Below, in pieces: positions 16,369 to 25,540 of a DNA stretch of 64,000 nt (positions within the stretch are counted from its first letter, which is position 1; every line of letters starts with the position of its first letter). The notes under the pieces are model-generated. The model saw nothing but the letters and a program-made list of their open reading frames with translations. It ran no database searches and was not told the DNA's origin. A program made the position numbers and the translations under genes. Source of the DNA: Flavobacterium enshiense DK69 (GTDB taxonomy: Bacteria; Bacteroidota; Bacteroidia; Flavobacteriales; Flavobacteriaceae); NCBI RefSeq assembly GCF_000498495.1, contig NZ_AVCS01000021.1:1-64000 (forward strand). Direction: 5' to 3'.

Positions 16369-19300
16369 ATGAAAAAGTTATACTCTTCTTTGGTTGCCCT
16401 TTTCATGTGTTTATGTGCTTCGTCACAAGTTGTCAATATCTCTGATGCTAATTTTAAAATCCGATTACTGGAATCAGATCCAAGTAATTTTATCGCTAAA
16501 GACCTCAATGGTAATTTTTTTAAAATAGATGCCAATAACGATTCGCAAATTCAGGTAACCGAAGCCATGCAGGTGAGTTACTTAGATGTACAGCGTGACT
16601 TGTCCATTCCCAACAGTATTTCCATTTCTTCTTTAGAAGGTATCTTAAGTTTTGGCAATATGAGGGACTTGAATTGTTCGAACAATGATTTGACATCGTT
16701 GAATCTAAGCGGTTTAAATAACCTTATTAATCTAAATTGCTCTTTCAACATATTAACGACACTGAATTTTAGTGGATTAACAAATTTGCAGAGCTTAATT
16801 TGTACCGGTACAGGAAATCAGTTTGGGTCATTGAATCTGACAAGTCTTACCAACCTAAGGCTTTTCGATTGTGGAGCTAATGGAATGTCTAGTGTAAATT
16901 TAAACGAGCTCGTAAATCTGCAATCACTGAACTGCCAATTCAATAATTTTACAATCCTGGATGTGAGTACATTAATTAATTTGCAAACGCTGACTTGCTC
17001 AGGTAACTCGGCACTGGCCTCATTGGATGTGACCGGATTAACGCATTTGCAGGAATTGGATTGTTCTAATAACGATGGTTTACAGGAACTCCATTGTTCG
17101 CAAAATCAGATAACTGCACTGAATTTAAATGGTTTACCAAGTCTTGTTACATTAGAAATTACTGATAATCTTCTAACGACATTAAATGCAAACAATTTGA
17201 CCAGTCTTCAGAATTTGAATTGTTCTGGTAATCAGCTGACGTCCTTGCTTATTAAAAATGGTGTAAGCGAAGGAAGCCTGATTTTCGGTGATAATTCCGG
17301 TTTGTTATATGTTTGTGCCGATGCAGCTCAGATTGCTGGTGTGCAATCACTCGTAACTTCTTATGGGTATGTCAATTGTGTGGTCGATGATTCCTGTAGC
17401 AACGCCACAACAGAAATAGTGAACATACCAGATCCTAACTTTAAAGCAATTTTGCTCGAAGCCAATGAAAACAACTTTATTGCCCAGGATTCTAATCAGG
17501 CTAGTCTTAGAATTGATGGTAATAATGACGGGGAAATTCAATTGTCTGAGGCGTTGCAGGTGTTTCATTTAAATATAAACGTTTCACACGCTAACCAAGC
17601 CAGCGTCGAATCCTTATTGTCATTGGAAGGAATTTTAAGTTTTTCAAATCTTAGATCTTTGGCTTGTTCAGGTACGGGTTTATCGATGTTGGATTTGCAT
17701 GGATTAAGCAATGTAAGGAATTTATTTGTAAATAATAACGAATTAACTACTATAGATTTAACCGGGCTTTCTGCTTTGGAGTTATTATGGTGTACTGGAA
17801 ATAAATTTACAACACTTGATTTGACCGGGTTTGGTTTGTCAAATTTTAATTATTTATTGTGTAATGATAATCCGTTTTTGACGAGTTTGAACGTGGCGGG
17901 GATGTCCAGTTTGCAAAATTTGCATTCCAGTTATAATCCAAATTTACAGGAAATACGTTGTAACGGAAATCAATTAAACGCTTTAAATTTATATGGTTTA
18001 CCTAGTCTGACTAATTTGAATTGTAGGGACAACTTAATTTCTGAGTTTAACATTAGTGAATTAAGTAATCTTCAAATACTTCGCTGCTCCGGAAATCTGC
18101 TAACTTCATTGGAAGTAAATAATCTGAGTGCTTTACTGGAACTCCATTGTTCAGACAATCAGTTGCCTTCTTTGGAAGTGAACGGATTAGTCAATCTTCA
18201 AATTTTGCATTGTAATGATAATCAATTGTCGGAACTGGAAGTAGGTAATTTGTCCAATTTGACAGAATTGCATTGTTCGGACAATTTATTGACTACACTT
18301 GATCTTCAGAATTTATTTCATTTGGTAGAGTTGCATTGTTCGGACAATCAATTGGAAACGTTGTTTATTAAAAATGGGATAGCTGAAGAGCTGGAAATAG
18401 AGGACAATCCAAATCTCGAATATATTTGTGCCGATGATTTTCAGCTTTCTAATGTACTGACAGAAATCAACACCAACGGCTATATAAATTGTACCGCAAA
18501 TACCTATTGTTCTTTTGCTCCCGGCGGCACTTTTTATACCATTCAGGGTAGTAATAAAACAGATGCAACGGGTAACGGTTGTGATGCAGCCGATTTGCCT
18601 TTTCAGAATGCAAAATTTGTGATTGTAAGTGATAATTCCACCGATGCCGTAATCGCAAATGGTACCGGTTTGTATAATTTTTCTGTTATAGCGGGAACGC
18701 ATACAATCACCCCGGTTTTAGAAAATCAGAACTATTTTAATGTCACACCACCATCGGCTACAGTCATTTTTCCGACTCAAAGCAGTCCGTTTACACAAAA
18801 TTTCTGCTATACGCCAAATGGGGTTCATCCTGATTTGGAAATCACTGCATTTCCAACCACGGCAGCTGTTCCGGGTTTTGATGTCGATTACAGAATCGTC
18901 TTTAAAAACAAAGGAAATACAGTACAGTCGGGAACTATAAATCTGGAATTTGATGATGCGGTTCTGGATTTTGTCGATGCAGATCCAAACGTTACGAATC
19001 AGTCCACAGACAATTTATCGTGGAATTTTGTCAATTTGCAGCCTTTTGAAACCAGGGAAATTGAGGTAACCTTAAACCTGAATTCTCCAATGGAAGTTCC
19101 TCCGGTAAATGAAGGAGATACACTGAGTTATACTGCAACAATCAGTTCTCAGGTAACTGATGAATCGCCGGATGATAATGAATTCGAATTCAGCAATCCT
19201 GTTATCAACTCGTTTGATCCGAACGACATAACCTGTCTGGAAGGAGAGACAATATCCAAAAATAAAGTAGGGGATTATGTTCATTATATGGTTCGCTTTG

Positions 19301-19878
19301 AAAATACAGGTACTTATCAGGCTCGAAATATTGTGATCAAAGATGTGATTGATGGGGATAAATTCGATGTGGGGTCATTGGTAGTGGTTAAAGGGAGTCA
19401 TAACTTTTACACAAACATCAAGGAAAATAAAGGAGAATTCATTTTTGAAAACATTAACCTTCCTTTTGATGATGCCAATAACGATGGATTCGTGGTTTTT
19501 AAAATCAAAACGAAACCAACGTTGAAGGAAGGAGATACGTTCAGTAAATCGGCCAGCATTTTCTTTGATTATAATTTTCCGGTTGAAACCAATACCGCGA
19601 CGACTATGGTTAAGACGAAAATCAAACAGAATTCCGGCTTCGATTCCTATTTTATGATATATCCCAATCCTGTAAAAAATAGGCTGACTATTGAAGCTAC
19701 AGAAACTCTTAACATTAGTTCCATTCGTATTTACAATCAGCTAGGGCAATTGGTTTTGGATGTTCCAAATGTGCAGTCAATCTCTAAACTGGATGTTTCG
19801 GCTTTATCTTCGGGAACTTATTTCATCAAAATCAATTCGGATAGAGGAGTTTCGAATGCTAAGTTTATCAAGCAGTAA
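16369..19878 (+). CDS. Secreted LRR protein with two LRR modules and T9SS tail, paralogue 2
   Basis: This is the largest paralogue, 1169 residues from the ATG at 16369, which puts the signal peptide MKKLYSSLVALFMCLCASSQ at the N-terminus; the frame is open seven codons further upstream. It has two complete copies of the entry module: NISDANF plus an acidic loop near residue 45, LRRs to about 325, then NIPDPNFK with DGNNDGEIQLSE near residue 370 and a second LRR block to about 690. The Cys block, DUF11-like domain and sorting tail (YPNPVKNRLTIE) follow. LRR units show the 'L..L.C..N.LT.L.. .L..' pattern of about 21 residues. Nucleotide divergence from the other paralogues is higher, and its upstream region lacks their shared promoter. 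Confidence 0.85.
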   Translation: MKKLYSSLVALFMCLCASSQVVNISDANFKIRLLESDPSNFIAKDLNGNFFKIDANNDSQIQVTEAMQVSYLDVQRDLSIPNSISISSLEGILSFGNMRDLNCSNNDLTSLNLSGLNNLINLNCSFNILTTLNFSGLTNLQSLICTGTGNQFGSLNLTSLTNLRLFDCGANGMSSVNLNELVNLQSLNCQFNNFTILDVSTLINLQTLTCSGNSALASLDVTGLTHLQELDCSNNDGLQELHCSQNQITALNLNGLPSLVTLEITDNLLTTLNANNLTSLQNLNCSGNQLTSLLIKNGVSEGSLIFGDNSGLLYVCADAAQIAGVQSLVTSYGYVNCVVDDSCSNATTEIVNIPDPNFKAILLEANENNFIAQDSNQASLRIDGNNDGEIQLSEALQVFHLNINVSHANQASVESLLSLEGILSFSNLRSLACSGTGLSMLDLHGLSNVRNLFVNNNELTTIDLTGLSALELLWCTGNKFTTLDLTGFGLSNFNYLLCNDNPFLTSLNVAGMSSLQNLHSSYNPNLQEIRCNGNQLNALNLYGLPSLTNLNCRDNLISEFNISELSNLQILRCSGNLLTSLEVNNLSALLELHCSDNQLPSLEVNGLVNLQILHCNDNQLSELEVGNLSNLTELHCSDNLLTTLDLQNLFHLVELHCSDNQLETLFIKNGIAEELEIEDNPNLEYICADDFQLSNVLTEINTNGYINCTANTYCSFAPGGTFYTIQGSNKTDATGNGCDAADLPFQNAKFVIVSDNSTDAVIANGTGLYNFSVIAGTHTITPVLENQNYFNVTPPSATVIFPTQSSPFTQNFCYTPNGVHPDLEITAFPTTAAVPGFDVDYRIVFKNKGNTVQSGTINLEFDDAVLDFVDADPNVTNQSTDNLSWNFVNLQPFETREIEVTLNLNSPMEVPPVNEGDTLSYTATISSQVTDESPDDNEFEFSNPVINSFDPNDITCLEGETISKNKVGDYVHYMVRFENTGTYQARNIVIKDVIDGDKFDVGSLVVVKGSHNFYTNIKENKGEFIFENINLPFDDANNDGFVVFKIKTKPTLKEGDTFSKSASIFFDYNFPVETNTATTMVKTKIKQNSGFDSYFMIYPNPVKNRLTIEATETLNISSIRIYNQLGQLVLDVPNVQSISKLDVSALSSGTYFIKINSDRGVSNAKFIKQ

Positions 19879-19897
19879 AATGCACTTTTCATATTTT

Positions 19898-19930
19898 AAA
19901 ATCCCGATTACAGTTTGTGATCGGGATTTC
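19898..19930 (+). terminator. Repeated LRR-cluster terminator, copy 2
   Basis: AAATCCCGAT pairs with ATCGGGATTT around TACAGTTTGTG; a short T-rich end follows. Confidence 0.8.
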
Positions 19931-19961
19931 TGTTATTTCAAATGGTTTGGTTTTGGATAAT

Positions 19962-20015
19962 ATCACAAAAATTAATAAGAAAAGTACAGTCTAAATTTCT
20001 TATTTTATAAATTTA
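19962..20015 (+). promoter_or_regulatory. Shared promoter region, LRR paralogue 3
   Basis: ATCACAAAAATTAATAAG then AAAAGTACA (19962-19988), and TAAATTTA at 20008-20015, 20 bases before the ATG. It is almost identical to the region before the paralogue at 22735 and similar to that at 13963. Confidence 0.6.
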
Positions 20016-20034
20016 TGCCGCTAAATATATTCCT

Positions 20035-22584
20035 ATGAAGAAACTCTACTTTCTATTGATGGCTTTTTGTCTTTTTACTAGTGTTAATGCACAGATTATT
20101 AATTTCCCGGATGCAAATTTTAAAGCGAGACTAATGCTATCCGGAACAGGGCCAATTATTGCCAAGAATTTATCCGGGGTTTCTTTTAAAATTGATGCCA
20201 ATAACAATGGTGAAATTGAAGTAAGTGAGGCTCAACAAGTAAGTTATTTAAATCTTAATTGTAACTGTTACCCAAACCAAATAATAAATTCTATAAGTGG
20301 AATTTCAAATTTTATTAATTTGAATACTTTACAATGTTTAAATCATAATTTAACAACATTAGATTTGAGTAATAATATAAACCTCCAAGAAGTAAATCTT
20401 GCTTCCAATAGCTTAACTAATTTAAATATTAATTCTTGCACAGGTCTTAAATATTTAGACATACGTGAGAATCAATTAACCTCGATTGATCTTTCAAATT
20501 GTGGGCAATTAGAATATTTGGATTGTTCAGGCAACACCTTTCCAAGTTTAGATTTATCAAATAATGTAAATTTGATTGATTTGTTCTTGCCAGTTGTGAG
20601 TAATGTGAATAATATAAATCTTGACACTAATGTAAAATTGAAGAATTTAAGGTGTGCTACAAATGGTCAATTATTTTATTTGAACCTTAGGAATAATGTG
20701 CTTTTGGAAAAATTAGATTGTGATCTTCTAAATATTAATACTCTAGATTTACAAAATAATATTAACCTAAAGGAATTGAGATGTAGTCGTAATCAATTAA
20801 CATCGCTTGATTTAAGAAACAATATAAATTTAACAACTTTATATTGCGATAATAATAATTTAACACATTTAGACTTAAGTGATAATTCATTACTTCAATA
20901 TGTTAACTGTGATAATAATCAATTAACATTTTTAAATATTAACGGTTTAGGGAATTTGATTAATTTGTACTGTAGAAATAATCAATTAAATAGGTTAGAT
21001 GCAAGTACAAATTTTAATTTAGCTAATTTAGCTGCGGCAAATAATTCATTGAACGAATTATTTATTAAAAACGGTAGAAGTACATCGAATTATGGTTTTC
21101 CTCTAGGTAACCCAGGGTTAAGGTATATATGTGTTAATGAAAACGAAATTAGTAGATGGCAACAAAGTGCATCACAATTCGGTTATGTAAATTGTCAAAT
21201 AAACTCGTATTGCTCATTTGTGCCAGGTGGTGTACATTACATAGTTTCTGGCAATAACAGATTTGATAGTAATAATGATGGCTGCGATGCTTCAGATGTT
21301 CTTTTGAAGAATTTAAAATTCAATTTAACTGATGGAGTAAATAGTGGTGTTTTTATTTCAAATGCAACTGGTCAATATTCAATTCCCTTTACAAGTGGGA
21401 CGCATACGATAACTCCAGTTTTGGAAAACCCGTCCTATTTCACTATTTCGCCACCATCTGTTAATGTTACTTTTCCAACTCAGGCCAGTCCTTATACTCA
21501 AAATTTCTGTGTAACTATAAATAATCCAATAGCTGACCTAGAAGTTGTTTTATTACCATTGAATGCGGCAAGACCCGGATTTAATGCTAGTTATAAGCTC
21601 ATTTATAAGAACAAAGGAAATACAACACAATCAGGTTCGGTTAACTTAACCTATAATGATGCTGTTTTAGATTTCGTTTCGGCTTATCCTGTAGAATCAA
21701 ATCAAGCTAACAACAGTTTATCATGGGATTTCACTAATTTACTACCATTCGAGACAAGAGAAATTACTGTAGCTTTAAACGTAAATTCCCCAACGGAAAC
21801 TCCGGCAGTAAATGATGGAGATATTTTGCATTATACTACAGCTGTTACTTCAGCAGCTACAGATGAAATGCCAAATGACAATACATTTGTATTCCATCAA
21901 AGGGTAGTTAACTCATATGATCCAAATGATAAAACTTGTATCCAAGGAACAACAATTGCTCAGAGCCAGGTAGGGAAGTATGTGCATTACATGATCCGTT
22001 TCGAAAATACGGGTACTTTTCCTGCCCAGAATATTGTTGTAAAAGACATGATTGATACAAACAAGTTTGATATCAATTCATTAGTACCGTTAAAAGGAAG
22101 TCATCCATTTGTAACCAATATCACTTCAGGAAATAAAGTGGAATTCATTTTCGAAAACATCAATTTACCGTTTGATGATGCCAATAATGACGGTTATGTA
22201 GCATTCAAAATCAAAACAAAACCAAGTTTGGTTGTTGGGAATACATTCAGCAACAGTGCAAGTATCTATTTCGATTACAACTTCCCGATTGTAACTAATA
22301 CAGCAACTACAACAATCCAAACATTAAGTACTCAGGATTTTGGATTTGGCCAGTATTTCAGTTTGTATCCGAATCCGGTGAAAGATGTTTTGAACATCGA
22401 AACCAAACAGACTATCGAAGTAAGTTCCATCAATATTTACAATCAATTAGGACAATTGGTATTGGTGGTTCCTAATGCTCATGCAATTTCTAAAGTAGAC
22501 GTTTCTGCTTTATCTTCAGGGAATTATTTCATCAAAATCAATTCGGATAAAGGAACTTCGAATACCAAGTTTATCAAGCAGTAA
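20035..22584 (+). CDS. Secreted LRR protein with T9SS sorting tail, paralogue 3
   Basis: The 849-residue protein has a signal peptide (MKKLYFLLMAFCLFTSVNAQ), INFPDANFKARL, the acidic loop DANNNGEIEVSE, about a dozen LRR units of the 'LDLSNNINL..L.C..N.LT' type (about 80-385), then the Cys block YCSFVPGG, the DUF11-like domain from NSYDPNDKTC and a type A sorting tail (LYPNPVKDVLNIE to FIKQ). It is a near-duplicate of the next gene across its full length. Expected location is the cell surface through T9SS. The ligand is unknown; LRRs generally bind proteins or glycans. Confidence 0.87.
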   Translation: MKKLYFLLMAFCLFTSVNAQIINFPDANFKARLMLSGTGPIIAKNLSGVSFKIDANNNGEIEVSEAQQVSYLNLNCNCYPNQIINSISGISNFINLNTLQCLNHNLTTLDLSNNINLQEVNLASNSLTNLNINSCTGLKYLDIRENQLTSIDLSNCGQLEYLDCSGNTFPSLDLSNNVNLIDLFLPVVSNVNNINLDTNVKLKNLRCATNGQLFYLNLRNNVLLEKLDCDLLNINTLDLQNNINLKELRCSRNQLTSLDLRNNINLTTLYCDNNNLTHLDLSDNSLLQYVNCDNNQLTFLNINGLGNLINLYCRNNQLNRLDASTNFNLANLAAANNSLNELFIKNGRSTSNYGFPLGNPGLRYICVNENEISRWQQSASQFGYVNCQINSYCSFVPGGVHYIVSGNNRFDSNNDGCDASDVLLKNLKFNLTDGVNSGVFISNATGQYSIPFTSGTHTITPVLENPSYFTISPPSVNVTFPTQASPYTQNFCVTINNPIADLEVVLLPLNAARPGFNASYKLIYKNKGNTTQSGSVNLTYNDAVLDFVSAYPVESNQANNSLSWDFTNLLPFETREITVALNVNSPTETPAVNDGDILHYTTAVTSAATDEMPNDNTFVFHQRVVNSYDPNDKTCIQGTTIAQSQVGKYVHYMIRFENTGTFPAQNIVVKDMIDTNKFDINSLVPLKGSHPFVTNITSGNKVEFIFENINLPFDDANNDGYVAFKIKTKPSLVVGNTFSNSASIYFDYNFPIVTNTATTTIQTLSTQDFGFGQYFSLYPNPVKDVLNIETKQTIEVSSINIYNQLGQLVLVVPNAHAISKVDVSALSSGNYFIKINSDKGTSNTKFIKQ

Positions 22585-22605
22585 ACTCTACATTTAAATA
22601 TTTTG

Positions 22606-22638
22606 AAATCCCGATTGCAGTTTGTAATCGGGATTTTT
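22606..22638 (+). terminator. Repeated LRR-cluster terminator, copy 3
   Basis: AAATCCCGATTGCAGTTTGT followed by AATCGGGATTTTT forms the same stem-loop as the other copies. Confidence 0.9.
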
Positions 22639-22660
22639 GTTTAAGTGAAAGATGAGGAAT

Positions 22661-22715
22661 ATCACAAAAATTAATAAGAAAAGTACAGGTGAAATTTAGA
22701 ATTTCGATAGATTTA
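22661..22715 (+). promoter_or_regulatory. Shared promoter region, LRR paralogue 4
   Basis: ATCACAAAAATTAATAAG plus AAAAGTACA (22661-22687) and TAGATTTA at 22708-22715, 20 bases before the ATG. Spacing is the same as in front of paralogues 1 and 3. Confidence 0.6.
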
Positions 22716-22734
22716 CAATGCTAAATTTATTCTT

Positions 22735-25281
22735 ATGAAGAAAATCTACTTTCTATTGTTGGCTTTATGCCTTTTTACTGGTGCTAATGCTCAGGTTATT
22801 AATTTTCCTGATGCTAATTTTAAAGCGAGGCTAATGTTATCTGCTCCAGGTGCAAATATTGCCAAGAATTTATCCGGGATTTATTTTAAAATTGATGCAA
22901 ATAACAATGGTGAAATTGAAGTAAGTGAAGCTCAACAAGTAAGCTACATAAATCTTAACTGTAACTGCTCATCAAATCAAATAATAAATTCTTTAAGCGG
23001 AATTTCAAATTTTATTAATTTGAATACTTTACAATGTGCTAATCATAATTTAACAACATTAGATTTGAGTAATAATATTAACTTGGAAACATTAAATATT
23101 TCTTCCAATAGGGTTTCTAGTTTAAATATTAATTCTTGCACCGGTCTTAAATGGTTAAACCTCAGAGACAATCCATTAACTTCGATTAATCTTTCAAATT
23201 GTAGGCAGCTAGAATATTTGGATTGTGCAGACAACACCTATGCAAGTTTAGACTTATCGAATAATGTAAATTTGATTGATTTGTACTTGCCACATGTGAG
23301 TAATATTAATCTTGACACTAATGTAAGATTGAAGAATTTATGGTGCCCATCATATATTGGCGAATCATCTATTTTTTATTTGAACCTTAGGAATAACGTA
23401 CTTTTGGAAAAATTATATTGTCATTTTCAAAATATTAATGTTCTAGATTTACAAAATAATATTAACCTTAAAGAATTGAGATGTAGTAATAATCAATTAA
23501 CATCACTTGATTTAAGAAACAATATAAATTTAACATATTTAGATTGCGCATATAATAATTTAACACATTTAGACTTAAGTAATAATTCATTACTTCAATA
23601 TGTTAATTGTAAAAATAATCAATTGACATTTTTAGATATTAACGGTTTAGGAAATATGACTACTTTGTATTGTAACAATAATCAATTAGATAGGTTAGAT
23701 TTAAGTACAAATTTTAATTTAAATGTTTTATTTGCTAATGATAATTCATTGAATGAATTATTTATTAAAAACGGTAGGAGTACATTAAACTATAATTTTT
23801 TTGGAGGTAACCCAGAGTTAAGGTATATATGTGCTGATGAAAACGAAATTAGTTCATTACAGCAAAGACTATCACAAACTGGTCATGTAAATTGTCATAT
23901 AAACTCGTATTGCTCATTTGTGCCAGGAGGTATACATTATATAGTTTCGGGTAATAACAGATTAGATAGTAATGATGATGGCTGTGATGCTTCAGATGTT
24001 CTTTTGAAGAATTTAAAATTCAATTTAACTGATGGAGTAAATAGTGGTGTTTTTATTTCAAATGCTACAGGTCAATATTCAATTCCCTTTATAGGTGGAA
24101 CGCATACAATAACTCCAGTTTTGGAAAACCCATCTTATTTCACTATTTCTCCATCATCTGTTAATGTTACTTTTCCAACTCAGGCCAGTCCTTATACTCA
24201 AAATTTCTGTGTAACTATAAATAATCCAATAGCTGACCTAGAAGTTGTTTTATTGCCATTGAATGCGGCAAGACCCGGATTTAATGCTAGTTATAAGCTT
24301 ATTTATAAGAACAAAGGAAATACAACACAATCAGGTTCGGTTAACTTAACCTATAATGATGCTGTTTTAGATTTCGTTTCGGCTTATCCTGTAGAATCAA
24401 ATCAAACTAGCAACAGTTTATCATGGGATTTCATTAATTTGCTGCCATTTGAGACAAGAGAAATTATTTTAGTTTTAAACGTAAATTCTCCAACGGAAAC
24501 TCCGGCAGTAAATGATGGAGATATTTTGCATTATACTGCAACTATTAGTTCGGCAGCTACAGATGAAATGCCAAATGATAATACGTTTGCATTCCATCAG
24601 AGGGTAGTAAACTCTTTCGATCCAAATGACAAAACTTGTCTCCAAGGAGCAACAATTGCTCAGAGTCAGGTAGGGAAGTATGTGCATTACATGATCCGTT
24701 TCGAAAATACGGGTACTTTTCCTGCTCAGAATATTGTTGTAAAAGACATGATTGATACGAACAAGTTTGATATCAATTCGTTAGTTCCGATGAAAGGAAG
24801 TCATAATTTTGCTACAAGAATAAACAATAATAAAGTTGAATTTATTTTTGAAAACATCAATTTACCATTTGATGATGCCAATAATGACGGGTTTGTCGCT
24901 TTTAAAATCAAAACAAAACCAACTTTGGTTCTTGGAAATACTTTCAGCAACAGTGCTAGTATTTATTTCGATTACAACTTCCCGATTGTAACTAATACTG
25001 CTACTACTACAATCCAAACATTAAGTACTCAGGATTTTAATTTTGCGACTTATTTTATGTTATATCCGAATCCCGTAAAAGACGTTTTGAACATCGAAAC
25101 CAAACAGACTATCGAAGTAAGTTCTATCAATATCTACAATCAATTAGGACAATTGGTGTTGCTGGTTCCAAACGCGCAGAATGTTTCAAAAGTGGATGTT
25201 TCCAGTTTGGCTTCCGGGAATTATTTCATCAAAATCAATTCGGATAAGGGAACTTCAAATACTAAATTCATCAAGAAGTAA
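22735..25281 (+). CDS. Secreted LRR protein with T9SS sorting tail, paralogue 4
   Basis: The 848-residue protein has the same order of parts as paralogue 3: signal peptide (ending ANAQ), INFPDANFKARL, DANNNGEIEVSE, LRRs, YCSFVPGG block, DUF11-like domain (NSFDPNDKTC) and sorting tail ending FIKK. Identity with paralogue 3 is very high in the first 130 residues and again from the Cys block on, and lower in some LRR units, which points to recent duplication with diversification of the LRR face. The block at 24790-24840 (GSHNFATRINNNK) instead resembles paralogue 5, a sign of exchange between copies. Confidence 0.87.
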   Translation: MKKIYFLLLALCLFTGANAQVINFPDANFKARLMLSAPGANIAKNLSGIYFKIDANNNGEIEVSEAQQVSYINLNCNCSSNQIINSLSGISNFINLNTLQCANHNLTTLDLSNNINLETLNISSNRVSSLNINSCTGLKWLNLRDNPLTSINLSNCRQLEYLDCADNTYASLDLSNNVNLIDLYLPHVSNINLDTNVRLKNLWCPSYIGESSIFYLNLRNNVLLEKLYCHFQNINVLDLQNNINLKELRCSNNQLTSLDLRNNINLTYLDCAYNNLTHLDLSNNSLLQYVNCKNNQLTFLDINGLGNMTTLYCNNNQLDRLDLSTNFNLNVLFANDNSLNELFIKNGRSTLNYNFFGGNPELRYICADENEISSLQQRLSQTGHVNCHINSYCSFVPGGIHYIVSGNNRLDSNDDGCDASDVLLKNLKFNLTDGVNSGVFISNATGQYSIPFIGGTHTITPVLENPSYFTISPSSVNVTFPTQASPYTQNFCVTINNPIADLEVVLLPLNAARPGFNASYKLIYKNKGNTTQSGSVNLTYNDAVLDFVSAYPVESNQTSNSLSWDFINLLPFETREIILVLNVNSPTETPAVNDGDILHYTATISSAATDEMPNDNTFAFHQRVVNSFDPNDKTCLQGATIAQSQVGKYVHYMIRFENTGTFPAQNIVVKDMIDTNKFDINSLVPMKGSHNFATRINNNKVEFIFENINLPFDDANNDGFVAFKIKTKPTLVLGNTFSNSASIYFDYNFPIVTNTATTTIQTLSTQDFNFATYFMLYPNPVKDVLNIETKQTIEVSSINIYNQLGQLVLLVPNAQNVSKVDVSSLASGNYFIKINSDKGTSNTKFIKK

Positions 25282-25304
25282 GAATACAGTTTTTTAAATA
25301 GCTT

Positions 25305-25334
25305 AAATCCCCCGCAAATGCAGGGGATTTTTTG
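25305..25334 (+). terminator. Terminator of LRR paralogue 4
   Basis: AATCCCCCGCA / TGCAGGGGATT stem with T-run. It has the same position but a different stem from the repeated cluster terminator. Confidence 0.88.
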
Positions 25335-25495
25335 TTCATTTTCGAAGGTTATAAATTGATTTTTGCTGATTTATGATTCGTTTATCACGTCATATGCGCT
25401 TATTACAATCGCAATTAATTTGATTTATCGACAGCGGTAACAAATCAACGACAACCAACATCCCTATGAAAAGAGTTTCTTGTTAATTGTATGTA

Positions 25496-25532
25496 ATTTA
25501 GGGATATAAATCATTCATTTAGGGATATAAAT
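25496..25532 (+). promoter_or_regulatory. Two 16-bp direct repeats, 21-bp period, before LRR paralogue 5
   Basis: ATTTAGGGATATAAAT occurs at 25496-25511 and again at 25517-25532, just before the ATG at 25541. A spacing of 21 bp puts both copies on the same DNA face. This may be a pair of regulator sites or a duplicated core promoter; neither is proven. The shared promoter of paralogues 1, 3 and 4 is absent here. Confidence 0.45.
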
Positions 25533-25540
25533 TATTGATT

